Positions 35,456 to 44,104 of a DNA stretch of 64,000 bases are shown here, one piece after another; position 1 is the first letter of the stretch; every line of letters starts with the position of its first letter. The notes below the pieces were generated by a model that had not been told where the DNA came from, did not search any database, and saw only the letters and a list, made by a program, of their open reading frames with translations. This DNA comes from Bacteroides sp. OM05-12 (GTDB taxonomy: Bacteria > Bacteroidota > Bacteroidia > Bacteroidales > Bacteroidaceae): the NCBI RefSeq assembly GCF_003438995.1, contig NZ_QSUN01000020.1, positions 1 to 64,000 of the forward strand, in the 5' to 3' direction. Made by a program: the position numbers and the translations under genes.

Positions 35456-36191
35456 TTTTCCTTTTAAACGGATACATTTAAAAGAGACGAACTCTACCAG
35501 CAGTTACTTGCGGACATTATGCAACACACAGGCTACGGAAGAGTTCACTGTGATATCCACAGACTTTCAGACAGCAGGCAGAGGGCAACGGGGTAATTCA
35601 TGGGAATCCGAAGAGAAGAAAAACTTGCTATTCAGCCTACTGCTGACTCCGTCTTTCCTACCAGCCAACGAACAGTTTATCTTATCCCAGGTTGTATCTT
35701 TAAGCATAAAAGAAGAATTGGATACGTACGGCAGTGGTTTCAGCATCAAATGGCCGAATGATATTTACTGGAATGACAAAAAGATATGCGGAATATTGAT
35801 AGAGAACGATTTACAAGGCAGTTACCTATCTCAAAGTATTGCAGGTATAGGCATTAACATTAATCAGGAAGCTTTCCACAGTTCTGCCCCCAACCCAGTA
35901 TCACTCAAACAAATAACCGGAAAAGAGCATGATCTCAATTCCATCCTTGAAAACATTCTTTGCCGTTTGGATTCATATTACAAGAAGATACAATCCGGAT
36001 ATATGGAAAGCATATCCCAAACATATTACAACGCATTATTCCGCAAAGAGGTATTCGCAGGGTTTTCAGATAAAAACGGTAAATTCACCGCACGTATCAT
36101 CAGGGTTGAGCCATCCGGACTATTGGTCGTTGCCGATAAAGACGGCATGGAGCGCTCTTATGCTTTCAAGGAAATCAGTTACATCTTATAA
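35442..36191 (+). CDS. birA: Biotin--[acetyl-CoA-carboxylase] ligase
   Basis: Attaches biotin to biotin-dependent carboxylases through biotinyl-AMP. 249 residues with TAGRGQRGNSWES (adenylate-binding GRGxxG loop) and KWPNDIYW (residues 103-110), plus a C-terminal SH3-like domain. There is no N-terminal DNA-binding domain, so it is the monofunctional ligase type and not a repressor. Confidence 0.93.
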   Translation: MHYPDFPFKRIHLKETNSTSSYLRTLCNTQATEEFTVISTDFQTAGRGQRGNSWESEEKKNLLFSLLLTPSFLPANEQFILSQVVSLSIKEELDTYGSGFSIKWPNDIYWNDKKICGILIENDLQGSYLSQSIAGIGININQEAFHSSAPNPVSLKQITGKEHDLNSILENILCRLDSYYKKIQSGYMESISQTYYNALFRKEVFAGFSDKNGKFTARIIRVEPSGLLVVADKDGMERSYAFKEISYIL

Positions 36192-36199
36192 GAGGAAAG

Positions 36200-36883
36200 T
36201 TATCGCGCATTTTCCATTTCAACCATACGAATCTTATCGAGCACTTTCTTTACTTCAAAAGAGGGGAACAGAGCAATCACGCGCTGCAAATACCCTTTTG
36301 CTTTTGCATAGTCGGAATTTACCAAATCATTGATATGCTCACGATAACGTGCATATTGCATCTTAGTGGGCACACGAAGTTTTGAATAGGAATGTTCTAT
36401 TTCCGCCCGCTCCTTTTCCGCATAGTAATAATAATAATTCCCGATAAAGATATTAGCCGGCAAATTATTCACATCCAAAGACAACACTCTTTCATAAAGC
36501 TCCAAAGCCTCTTTTTCTTTTCCGCTTTGCGCTTTCAAGTCGGCACAAGCCAAAAGAGCGTCTATATCATCCGGTTGAAGCTTTATCAGTTCGTCATAAA
36601 ATACATGAGCTTTATTATAATTGCATGCCCGCTTATAATGGTCTCCCAATATAAGTGCCATCTTACTGCTAAAAAGGGTATCATTCGCTGTATGTTTCCA
36701 AAAGAAAAGCTCAGCTTCTTCCGTATTTTCCGATACGGCTATACGATAATTTTCTTCCGCTACCTCCCAATCTTCATTGGCAATAGCATACTCTACCTGC
36801 TCCATAATGTCTTTGTCAGACATAGCCTGTACGAAAACCGGCATCAGCATCAATAACACCAATAAAATGTAACGAAACTTCAT
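36200..36883 (-). CDS. Exported TPR protein
   Basis: 227 residues with a signal peptide (about 1-20, ending VQA) and several TPR-like helix pairs (AHVFYDELIKLQPDDIDALLA, ALELYERVLSLDVNNLPA). Probably periplasmic; TPRs usually bind partner proteins. Convergent with birA, with an 8-bp gap between their stop codons. A -7 box (TATCTTTG, minus strand, 36916-36923) precedes it. Confidence 0.8.
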   Translation of the reverse strand: MKFRYILLVLLMLMPVFVQAMSDKDIMEQVEYAIANEDWEVAEENYRIAVSENTEEAELFFWKHTANDTLFSSKMALILGDHYKRACNYNKAHVFYDELIKLQPDDIDALLACADLKAQSGKEKEALELYERVLSLDVNNLPANIFIGNYYYYYAEKERAEIEHSYSKLRVPTKMQYARYREHINDLVNSDYAKAKGYLQRVIALFPSFEVKKVLDKIRMVEMENAR

Positions 36884-37187
36884 TTAAACCTCCTTTAGTC
36901 TAATTTTTAGTCCTACAAAGATAAGTATAAAAACAGAGGAATCATTTGCATCTTTATTTCTTTTAATGAATGTATGCAGTTGTTTATACTTATTACAAAA
37001 AAAAGAAGAAAACATCAATTTTCATCCCTCTATTCCCAACAAAAAAGTACCTTCACTTTTATCAACTGCAAGTCAGTCCCTTATCTACAAATAGTGAAGA
37101 GGTGAAGGCAAATAAAACCAATTTAAAATTGCGTCAACAAGCAGAAAAGCACCGGTAAAGTCTGTAAAAATCTACCCGGATACTTTT
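36884..37187. other. Intergenic region upstream of the exported TPR gene
   Basis: Holds the -7 box TATCTTTG (minus strand, 36916-36923) of the TPR gene. The remainder is AT-rich. A 62-codon frame on the plus strand starting at 36970 has an oligo-lysine, low-complexity product and is not considered a gene. The repeat (copy B) begins at 37188. Confidence 0.5.
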
Positions 37188-37310
37188 CTACAAACATCCC
37201 GATGTTTTTTAAAATTACCGAGATGATTAAAAAAAACATCAGGTCGATTGATAACAAAGATACGGTCCGTTGTTGACAAACTCCTATCGTTTGTCAACAA
37301 CGGACCGTAT
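37188..37310 (+). repeat. Dispersed palindromic repeat, copy B
   Basis: An AT-rich head (37188-37259) contains its own inverted repeat (GATGTTTTTT with AAAAAACATC). The hairpin at 37260-37310 has arms ATACGGTCCGTTGTTGACAAAC and GTTTGTCAACAACGGACCGTAT around TCCTATC. Compared with copies A and C, arm bases differ on both sides so that pairing is kept (CCG with CGG in place of CCT with AGG). Confidence 0.85.
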
Positions 37311-37354
37311 GCTAAAATATCCGCTAACAGAAATCATATAACCTGATAAAACCG

Positions 37355-37389
37355 AAAAGGGAATGCCGAATAAATGAGCATTCCCTTTT
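37355..37389 (-). terminator. Terminator of the seven-gene exported-protein operon
   Basis: AAAAGGGAATGC and GCATTCCCTTTT form a perfect 12-bp stem (11-nt loop) 20 bp beyond the last stop codon on the minus strand. Confidence 0.85.
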
Positions 37390-37409
37390 CCTCTCTAATC
37401 TTGAAAAGA

Positions 37410-38015
37410 TTACTTATTCTTTTTAGAATACAGAGCTTGCTTAGTACGTTTTCTTGCGTCGGCAGCATCCATCTTCACTGTCATTTCCACTTCATAACGT
37501 CCTTTGCTTAACTCACGATAAATTTCTACTACCGGAATGATATCCTTAATAGAAAATTCAGACTGAATCTTATTGCTCTTATCCATATCGTCTGATGAGA
37601 TAACATCTCCTTCACCGAGATCTTCATTTGACATATCGCTTTTCTCGCTGGCTTCAACATCACTTATCGCACTCGTCACCAAGTCTATCTTTGCCTGATT
37701 ATATGCCACAGCCTTTGCTGCTTTATAGTTACCGCCGATACCTTTTCCACGACCGATGTAATAACGATTACCACCATCTTCATCTTTTTCAATTGCAGCC
37801 ATTTGAGCCAGTTCTAATTGTTTTGCGACAGGCAAGCTTCCGGCAACCGAACGCCAACCATCTTTTTCGTATTGTTTAGCTTCTTTACGAATATCTTTGC
37901 TGGCTTTTGCTTTCAATTCCTTTTTAAGTTCTTTCGTTGTTTGCTGTGCAAAAGCAGGAGTTGCCATCAACAAAACTGCGACTGTCAAAGATAAAATAAA
38001 CTTCATTGTCTTCAT
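37410..38015 (-). CDS. Exported LPP20/FlgP-like protein (operon gene 7)
   Basis: 201 residues with signal peptide (ending PAFAQ). A Lys-rich helical part is followed by YYIGRGKGIGGNYKAAKAVA and later by RYEVEMTVKMDAADARKRTK. The pattern of a G-x-G strand, a helix with Ala every fourth residue, and a final strand resembles LPP20 and the flagellar outer-membrane protein FlgP or the N domain of FlgT. This is a reading of sequence pattern only. The start at 38015 is chosen because a longer frame would run into the upstream gene. It is the last gene of the operon, before the terminator at 37355. Confidence 0.7.
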   Translation of the reverse strand: MKTMKFILSLTVAVLLMATPAFAQQTTKELKKELKAKASKDIRKEAKQYEKDGWRSVAGSLPVAKQLELAQMAAIEKDEDGGNRYYIGRGKGIGGNYKAAKAVAYNQAKIDLVTSAISDVEASEKSDMSNEDLGEGDVISSDDMDKSNKIQSEFSIKDIIPVVEIYRELSKGRYEVEMTVKMDAADARKRTKQALYSKKNK

Positions 38016-38043
38016 ACTTCTTCCGATTTTATAATTAATACTT

Positions 38044-39351
38044 CTATTTCCAATTCGCCACATACGGCAAATTAATTTGAATACGGGAAACTTCCCCGCT
38101 TTGATCATTTCTTATTTCCATAGAACCTTTAATGAAGGCTATACGATAGGCGTTAATAGGAGCTCTTTTCCAATCACCTTCGGCGGTTGTTTCAAAAACA
38201 TATGTACCGACACCCTGATAAGGAACATTTATATCATTTTTGATTAAAGTATTGACAAGTCCCGGAACCTCAAGAGCGATATTTTGAACAGTAAAAGAGT
38301 TGGCATAGCGGGAATTTAAAGTCATACGGACTTTTACATTGGTCAAAGTTGAGTCCGTCTCTGCTTCTGCCGTCAGATAAACCTTACCTTCGGGCATTAC
38401 CGTCATCTTCTGACCTTTCACGTCAATATAGAATTTATGACTGACCGGCTTGTTGTTCAATCGGAAAGTAGCCTCAACGAAATTCTCTTCGGTTTCCAAA
38501 CAATCGGCCGCATCATAAAGAATACGGATGGTCTTGCCACCATCTTCACTGCGGGCTGCCAATTGTGAAGCACAGTTGGACTTCAATTTCGGCATTGTAG
38601 AGATGGCAATAGGATTGCCCTGCAAAACCAAATGACACTCATATTCTCCAAACCTTGTCGTATTGCCTTGAATCGAAATCATATTATACAACTGCTTGTA
38701 AGACTGGCGCAAAGAAGAAACCCGTTTCTTACGCATAGAATCAAAGAAATACTCGTCCAAGGGATCAATCTTCAAAATAGAAGCCTGAATATCCTCTAAG
38801 GATTCTATTTCGTTCAAATGATTTTCCAATTCCACCAATTGAGCTTCATATTTCTTGTCTCTTGTTTCAAAATCTTTCACCAACTTCTTTAGTTCCAAAC
38901 GAGTAAAAGGATATTTGATAGAGTAATCATAGTACACTTGCTTCGTCTTTTTATCCTGCAACTTCTCCCAATAAAACTCTTCGACTTTAGACAATGAAAT
39001 ACCTTGCACAAAAGGAACTGTTGCTGCTTTTACATCCGTACTGGAGCTATAAGTATCAACAAACTCGGTTATTTCATCATTCTCAAGCTTCTGATTCATA
39101 TTACTTGACTCCGCAAAAGTAATGTTTTGAGCGACAGCCTGGATTATTTGCTTCTTAACTTCCTGCAAACAAGCAGCCTGAGCAGCCTCCAAAGTCGGTT
39201 CGTGAGCAGAAACGATCAAATAGTCTTCTACCATCTTCTGATACCAGACAGGAGCTTTCTTTGCACTCTTCTCCACCACTTTAAATTGGGCGGAGACAGA
39301 AGACAAAAGCACTACCAGCAAAAATGACGTTATCGTTATTCTTTTATTCAT
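38044..39351 (-). CDS. Exported protein with N-terminal LPP20-like domain (operon gene 6)
   Basis: 435 residues with signal peptide (ending SVSAQ). Residues about 30-140 have the LPP20-type layout: PVWYQKMVEDYLIVSAHE, then a helix AAQAACLQEVKKQIIQAVAQ, then a strand pair. A helical coiled-coil part (about 155-215) and a C-terminal beta-rich part with Ig-like character (about 225-435) follow. No enzyme motif. It lies 15 bp after gene 5 and 28 bp before gene 7. Confidence 0.7.
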   Translation of the reverse strand: MNKRITITSFLLVVLLSSVSAQFKVVEKSAKKAPVWYQKMVEDYLIVSAHEPTLEAAQAACLQEVKKQIIQAVAQNITFAESSNMNQKLENDEITEFVDTYSSSTDVKAATVPFVQGISLSKVEEFYWEKLQDKKTKQVYYDYSIKYPFTRLELKKLVKDFETRDKKYEAQLVELENHLNEIESLEDIQASILKIDPLDEYFFDSMRKKRVSSLRQSYKQLYNMISIQGNTTRFGEYECHLVLQGNPIAISTMPKLKSNCASQLAARSEDGGKTIRILYDAADCLETEENFVEATFRLNNKPVSHKFYIDVKGQKMTVMPEGKVYLTAEAETDSTLTNVKVRMTLNSRYANSFTVQNIALEVPGLVNTLIKNDINVPYQGVGTYVFETTAEGDWKRAPINAYRIAFIKGSMEIRNDQSGEVSRIQINLPYVANWK

Positions 39352-39366
39352 AATCTTTCTTTTTTA

Positions 39367-40653
39367 TTATTTCCACACTACCGGCAAATCCTTGATAATA
39401 ACCTCGCATCCACGAATCCTTAATTCGACATGTACCAAAGATCCAAGTCGGTCAAATACTTTATTTACATAGAAAGATTCTTTCAAAGGTATACCATAAG
39501 GCATTTTCTTGGTATTGTAATACCCAACGGTAGAGCTGCAATCGGAATAAGTGTTTCCATCCGAATCTATGGCACTCATAATACGGACTTCTCCACCGTC
39601 TCTATCGCGTGATTTATTAGTGATACGCCCCGTTATTGTAATCCGTTGCTGACTTTCACTGCCTGTACAAGACAAAAGTACAAATTCCAAATCCGGACAA
39701 GAAATATTAATCTTGGCATTAAGAGCCGGAGCAGAAGCCGCAGGAGCAGCAACCGGTACTTCTTTAACAACAATCTTTTCTACCGGAACTTCTTTGATAA
39801 CTTCTTTCTCTACAACCTTCTCTACGGGGACCTCTTTGATGACTTCCTTTTCCACCTCAATTACTTCCGGAGGAATATTGATATATTTCTGAACGGAGTC
39901 TGTCAAGGCACGTGCCTCTGCATTACAATTACTGCTTTGAGGAATCTTTGTCAAGACATCTAACGCCTCATCATATTTATGACGGATCAAATAGTTACGG
40001 GCCATTAATATTTGCGACTCACATTCCGTGTTCTTCGCAAGTCCATATGCCTGAACCAATGCTTCGGAAGCCTGTTCATAGCAAGGTACTGTTTCCGGAA
40101 CACAACCTAAATAAGCTATCGCTTCATTACATTTTCCCGTATTAATCATCACCTGAGCTTTCTGAACAATTGTTCCACAGTTCTGTGTATAATGATCAAT
40201 AACCTTTTGACGGGCGTTACGGATAAAACGGGCATACTGCGAATCCGTAGCCTTAACATTGGCTATGAGCGCACGTAATGTTTCGTCCTTTGAGCCTTTA
40301 CCGTTACCACTGATGGGGACAACTATACTACCATACAAACTACCATCCAATGCATTCTTCGCCAACAAAGTCAACTCTGCCTTAATCAGAGATACATTAC
40401 GGATTAATCCTTCTGTACTCATCTCCTCTAAAAGGTTCAATTGAGGTTCAACCACGAAGGCATTGTACATAGACGTAGCTCCGGCACCATTGCGAGAAAG
40501 GATTTGCTCCACTTTCAGTTTTAAAGCGTTCGCCACTTGCTGACTCATATCGCCCTCAACAGGTTCTACCGCAGTAAAATTAATCGCATCTTGAGCGTGG
40601 ATATGTACAGATAATCCCAATATCAGGATAAATAAAATCTTTATTTTCTTCAT
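39367..40653 (-). CDS. Exported protein with CsgG/TolB-like N-domain, KEVPVEK repeats and C-terminal beta domain (operon gene 5)
   Basis: 428 residues with signal peptide (ending HIHAQ). The N-terminal half (about 22-150) has alternating strands and helices (QQVANALKLKVEQILSRNG, NAFVVEPQ, DGSLYGSIVVP) reminiscent of CsgG/TolB-N folds. A Cys-containing helical repeat region (about 155-265; TPR-like) and a linker of repeated VEKEVIKEVP units (about 270-300) follow. The C-terminal part (about 315-428) looks like an Ig-type beta-sandwich. The linker probably forms an extended or coiled-coil spacer. Function unknown. Confidence 0.65.
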   Translation of the reverse strand: MKKIKILFILILGLSVHIHAQDAINFTAVEPVEGDMSQQVANALKLKVEQILSRNGAGATSMYNAFVVEPQLNLLEEMSTEGLIRNVSLIKAELTLLAKNALDGSLYGSIVVPISGNGKGSKDETLRALIANVKATDSQYARFIRNARQKVIDHYTQNCGTIVQKAQVMINTGKCNEAIAYLGCVPETVPCYEQASEALVQAYGLAKNTECESQILMARNYLIRHKYDEALDVLTKIPQSSNCNAEARALTDSVQKYINIPPEVIEVEKEVIKEVPVEKVVEKEVIKEVPVEKIVVKEVPVAAPAASAPALNAKINISCPDLEFVLLSCTGSESQQRITITGRITNKSRDRDGGEVRIMSAIDSDGNTYSDCSSTVGYYNTKKMPYGIPLKESFYVNKVFDRLGSLVHVELRIRGCEVIIKDLPVVWK

Positions 40654-40665
40654 ACTCTACCAGTA

Positions 40666-41571
40666 TTATTGAATAACAATCCAAATTTGCTGACCGGAGC
40701 TAGCTTTTGTTTTAGGTTCATGTTCTTCGGAAGTGAGCAATCCTTTTAAGAAAGAGATCAATGGTCCTCTCACTTTCGTTACATTGTAAGGTTTTCCACT
40801 TACCTGGTCATAAATAGGCACTTTCATGGAAATGTCAATCACCATATCAGAACTGTTAATATCATAATTGCCTCCATAAGAATTATTGGAAAGCCAATCC
40901 TGAAGTTCCGTTTCCAAATCATTTCCCGTCTTCATTTCCGTATACGGATCAATGCCGCTATTAGGACCCAATTCGATTCTTACATTCAAATTACGTCCTT
41001 TTTCCATCATCTCATTGAAACCGTTTTGAAGTTGAGTGAAAAAGTCATCGTTCACCTTACCCAAAGCTCTCTCCGCTAATTTCAAAGAATCCTGCGTTAT
41101 GAACTTATCGCTCGTATAACTTGCATTAGCAAAAGATTCACCACTAATAGCTTCTGCAGCCTGCAGTTCCAGACTAACTTCCGAAGAACCATTCGCGTGC
41201 TTGTTCACAAAGATTTTCACCTCTACAGATATATCTGCTTTTGATTCTAACACGACATCTTTAACCGGGTCACTCTTCGCACCCGTCGTTGCAGAAATTA
41301 TATCATTTCTTTTACTTGCTTTCAGCAGAGTAACGAAATCCTTCGTCGTAAACCCACGGTTGCCGAATTCTTCTTTCACTTTACTAACAGCCCTACTGAC
41401 CAACGGATTATTCTCTATTAGCTGACGCACATCTTGTCCCTCTTTTGCATAAGGAACAACAATAACATTAGGTTGTCTCACATTATTAGCCGTACCGCGT
41501 GTTGCAGATTCCTGTGAATATCCGGGCAAAGCCAACATACATGCAAACACTAACCAAATAAGTTTCTTCAT
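40666..41571 (-). CDS. Exported DUF6175-like protein (operon gene 4)
   Basis: 301 residues with signal peptide (ending PGYSQ). The start of the mature part, NVIVVPYAKEG..., and the following helix-strand pattern (VSKVKEEFGNRGFTTKDFVTLL) resemble CsgG/TolB/FlgO-type domains that begin with a conserved N-x-A-V-x-P-F strand. I associate the protein with DUF6175 of Bacteroidetes, with moderate confidence. Function unknown. An intercistronic hairpin (41605-41644) separates it from gene 3. Confidence 0.65.
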   Translation of the reverse strand: MKKLIWLVFACMLALPGYSQESATRGTANNVRQPNVIVVPYAKEGQDVRQLIENNPLVSRAVSKVKEEFGNRGFTTKDFVTLLKASKRNDIISATTGAKSDPVKDVVLESKADISVEVKIFVNKHANGSSEVSLELQAAEAISGESFANASYTSDKFITQDSLKLAERALGKVNDDFFTQLQNGFNEMMEKGRNLNVRIELGPNSGIDPYTEMKTGNDLETELQDWLSNNSYGGNYDINSSDMVIDISMKVPIYDQVSGKPYNVTKVRGPLISFLKGLLTSEEHEPKTKASSGQQIWIVIQ

Positions 41572-41604
41572 ATCTTATATTTTATTGATTAAAAAAGAAT
41601 AAAA

Positions 41605-41644
41605 AGTCCTGTCTTGCATAAAAAACTCTATGTAAGACAAGACT
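41605..41644 (-). other. Intercistronic hairpin within the seven-gene operon
   Basis: AGTCCTGTCTTGCATA (41605-41620) pairs with TATGTAAGACAAGACT (41629-41644), with one G-U pair and a 2x2 internal mismatch. It lies in the only long gap (98 bp) of the operon, between genes 3 and 4, and could set different expression levels for the first three and last four genes. Confidence 0.6.
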
Positions 41645-41669
41645 CCCAAACATTTATATCAAAGGAAAA

Positions 41670-42140
41670 TTATCTAAATCCTAGTCCTCCTCCTACTTTA
41701 TTTTCGATCAGGTTCTGTCGCAGAGCTTTTAAGTTTACAGTTATGTCAAACGGCATACTTTTCACTTTCTGTCCCTTCACTTTTGCCAAACTACCGACAG
41801 ATACAACACTCGTAATAAAATCTTTGTAGCGTTTTCCTTCAAAGAAATTTGAAAGAAAATCCGCATGCTTAGCTTCTACGGAAGACTCCGGCTCACTAAT
41901 CATTTTGTTATGACCGGGAAACCCTACGTATAAAACCGCACGCATTACTCTGATCTCAGCATCTTCACGGGCATTTGCTTCTTTTTTTCCATAACCTAAA
42001 GCACGAATCACTACATTATTCGCATCAATCTCTTTCACCAGATTGACAGAACCACCATAGTTTACCGGCTTCACTTTCTGAGCACACAGATAACCTGTTG
42101 AGAATAAAGCAAAAAAGAGAAATAAAATTTTCAGTTTCAT
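41670..42140 (-). CDS. Exported small protein, FlgT-N/LPP20-like (operon gene 3)
   Basis: 156 residues with signal peptide (ending YLCAQ). The mature protein has VVIRALGYGKKEANAREDAEIRVMRAVL, i.e. a strand, G-x-G, then a helix with periodic Ala. This is the pattern of the FlgT N-domain/LPP20 superfamily; the later FFEGKRYKDFI and FDITVNLKALRQNL strands complete a compact domain. Single domain, no catalytic motif. It starts 11 bp after gene 2. Confidence 0.65.
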   Translation of the reverse strand: MKLKILFLFFALFSTGYLCAQKVKPVNYGGSVNLVKEIDANNVVIRALGYGKKEANAREDAEIRVMRAVLYVGFPGHNKMISEPESSVEAKHADFLSNFFEGKRYKDFITSVVSVGSLAKVKGQKVKSMPFDITVNLKALRQNLIENKVGGGLGFR

Positions 42141-42151
42141 AGCTTACTACT

Positions 42152-42994
42152 TTATTTAAGAATCAATTTACATTGCAACCAGCTAGTACTGGACGAATTT
42201 TGGAATTTTTCGATTATTCCATCCTTTCCATCACTAATGCCACATGTGGATGTACCGTCCGGCATCATTTCCTTTACTTTAATGATACCCACAGGAACAT
42301 TTGTCTGCGTCCCGTCTTTTGCCATTGTAACATATTTCACTTGGAAAGTATCGCCTTTCTTTATTCCTTGATTCTGTCCGCAATTAATAACAACTTCATT
42401 TCCATCATACTTTGTTATGGTACCATATACTGCAAAATTATTAACGAAGTAATTCGTCATTTTTTCAGTCATGGATTGCAGAGCGTCGTCCAATGCTGCA
42501 TCTTTTGTGTTTTTCACAATCATATTCTTAAAGTTGCTGACAAAAGACCTTTCATCGGCAACCTCAGCCTTATCAGAAGCAGCATTTACCACAGATAGCT
42601 TTAAGGTTACCACACAAGTATAGCCGTTTGCACCACCTGTTTTCTTTGTAAATTTACATTTGGTAATATTACAATGCAATGTATAATCATTTAATAAACC
42701 TTCCAAAATTTCTCTTCTTTTTTCATCCGGGAGGTCCATAAAATCTTCACGCATCATATATTGGCTTTCTGCACTTGCCATTTCATCATCCAAAACCGTG
42801 AATCGACCGGATGCTGTAGCAACCTCACCAACTTTGGCCTTAATCATATCCAAGAACCTCTCATGGAGAGGTTCTACAGATTTAAAATCACCCATACGTA
42901 AAACTAAGGATGTTTTATTTAAATCTTGAGCTTGTAACGCAACAAAAACGCCACAGACCAAATACAAAAAAGCTCCTAATATTCTTTTCATCAC
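42152..42994 (-). CDS. Exported CsgG/FlgT-like protein (operon gene 2)
   Basis: 280 residues with signal peptide (ending LQAQ). The first part (about 24-170) reads like a CsgG/TolB-N or FlgT middle domain: TSLVLRMGDF, FTVLDDE, TLHCNITKCKF, GYTCVVTLKLSVVNA. The C-terminal part (about 190-280) has YGTITKYDGNEVVINCGQNQ followed by KKGDTFQVKYV, a small beta-barrel with a G-x-K-K-G-D turn typical of FlgT C-domains and related SH3-like modules. Together with gene 3 this looks like a FlgT split over two genes. The homology is inferred from residue patterns only. Confidence 0.65.
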   Translation of the reverse strand: MMKRILGAFLYLVCGVFVALQAQDLNKTSLVLRMGDFKSVEPLHERFLDMIKAKVGEVATASGRFTVLDDEMASAESQYMMREDFMDLPDEKRREILEGLLNDYTLHCNITKCKFTKKTGGANGYTCVVTLKLSVVNAASDKAEVADERSFVSNFKNMIVKNTKDAALDDALQSMTEKMTNYFVNNFAVYGTITKYDGNEVVINCGQNQGIKKGDTFQVKYVTMAKDGTQTNVPVGIIKVKEMMPDGTSTCGISDGKDGIIEKFQNSSSTSWLQCKLILK

Positions 42995-43008
42995 TTAATA
43001 ATAATCTA

Positions 43009-43713
43009 TTAGTTATTTTTAGCTTGCTTCAATGCCTCAGAATTTTCCTTAATTCCTCTTTGAATCAATGGAATCAATTGAGCAGACATTTTAATAGCTT
43101 TCATTGATGATTTAATTTTCTTACCTAAAGTCATTGCCTTTAACGGGTCGGAAGCCAAATCAGTTAAAGCAAGCGGGCCTTCCAAAGCCAGATTTGTTGC
43201 TTGAAGCGAAGCTGTCGTCAATTCCAAAGAAGCCATGCTATATGTCTTCAACGCATCTGCTTTTTTAATTTCCTCACCTGTCTGCTTGTTCTTTATATCC
43301 ATTATCGTAATTGTATCACCGTCCTCATCAGCTTCGTAACGGGTATTAATTTCAATAAAACCTATATTTTCCTCAACACCTTTCATTCTTGCAAAAAGTT
43401 CGTTCGTATGAACGAAGAAGCTATCTACATTTGCCAAACCTGAATTAGGTTCAATCGGCTTATAGTTCTCCATGAATTTCTCATAGTCAGCGCGCAATTT
43501 AGCAATTTTCATATCCTTAGCTTCTGCTTTGGCCTCTGCTTTTTCCGCACTTTCCAGTTCTTTCATTTCCTTTGCTTCTTCTTTCGCTTTTCTCTTTGCC
43601 TCTTTTGCTTCCATTTTAGCAGCTTTCTTTTCCTCTTTTGTCATTTCTTGTGCTGCAACATAGGTTGTTTGCAATAAAAACATTCCTACCAAAATAAATA
43701 AAAACTTTTTCAT
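43009..43713 (-). CDS. Exported coiled-coil protein (operon gene 1)
   Basis: 234 residues with signal peptide (ending YVAAQ). Residues about 24-75 are almost entirely Lys, Glu and Ala (EEKKAAKMEAKEAKRKAKEE) and should form a long charged helix. The rest is mixed helix/strand with no recognised domain. It is the first gene of the operon, behind the promoter at 43841. A structural or scaffold role is plausible; nothing catalytic is visible. Confidence 0.7.
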   Translation of the reverse strand: MKKFLFILVGMFLLQTTYVAAQEMTKEEKKAAKMEAKEAKRKAKEEAKEMKELESAEKAEAKAEAKDMKIAKLRADYEKFMENYKPIEPNSGLANVDSFFVHTNELFARMKGVEENIGFIEINTRYEADEDGDTITIMDIKNKQTGEEIKKADALKTYSMASLELTTASLQATNLALEGPLALTDLASDPLKAMTLGKKIKSSMKAIKMSAQLIPLIQRGIKENSEALKQAKNN

Positions 43714-43840
43714 AATAATAAATCAACTTTTAAATTTTAAATATTAAATGTGTTATAATCCCCGAGGAAATCGTTAAACATACTGCTCTTTTTTTAACAA
43801 ATAAAAGTTCATTCAGAGCATAGTAGCTTGTTCGTCGGGA

Positions 43841-43848
43841 CAAATATA
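43841..43848 (-). promoter_or_regulatory. -7 box of the seven-gene exported-protein operon
   Basis: TATATTTG on the minus strand fits TAnnTTTG. Predicted leader about 120 nt. No -33 TTTG is visible, which may mean an activator or an alternative sigma factor is needed. Confidence 0.45.
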
Positions 43849-44096
43849 ATTATTACTTTTTAATTATTTTATATTTTGGGAATAAAAAAGAAGAAGTTTT
43901 TATCATTTATATCATAATATTTTTTAATATATGAAAATAATCACTGAAAACGGTGATGCGGAAAAATAATAAACAGTTAGCATATTTATTAGAAATGTAA
44001 CAACGTATAAAGAACGAGTTAAAATTCTATTTGGAAGAAAAATCAACAGACAACAAAAAGCAAAACATTTACACCGATTATTAAATAAGAAATTCG

Positions 44097-44104
44097 TATG
44101 TTTG
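44097..44104 (+). promoter_or_regulatory. -7 box of pyrH
   Basis: TATGTTTG matches TAnnTTTG, giving a leader of about 17 nt to the ATG at 44128. It rules out the longer frame from 44098. Confidence 0.5.

Noticed and set aside
36970..37158. 62-codon frame between the TPR gene and repeat copy B
   Set aside because: Lys/Thr-rich, low-complexity product, no promoter of its own and no recognisable domain.
37410..43713. Type VI secretion, gas-vesicle or conjugation locus
   Set aside because: No sheath, Hcp, VgrG, ATPase, relaxase or coupling protein; all products are exported and none has a nucleotide-binding motif.
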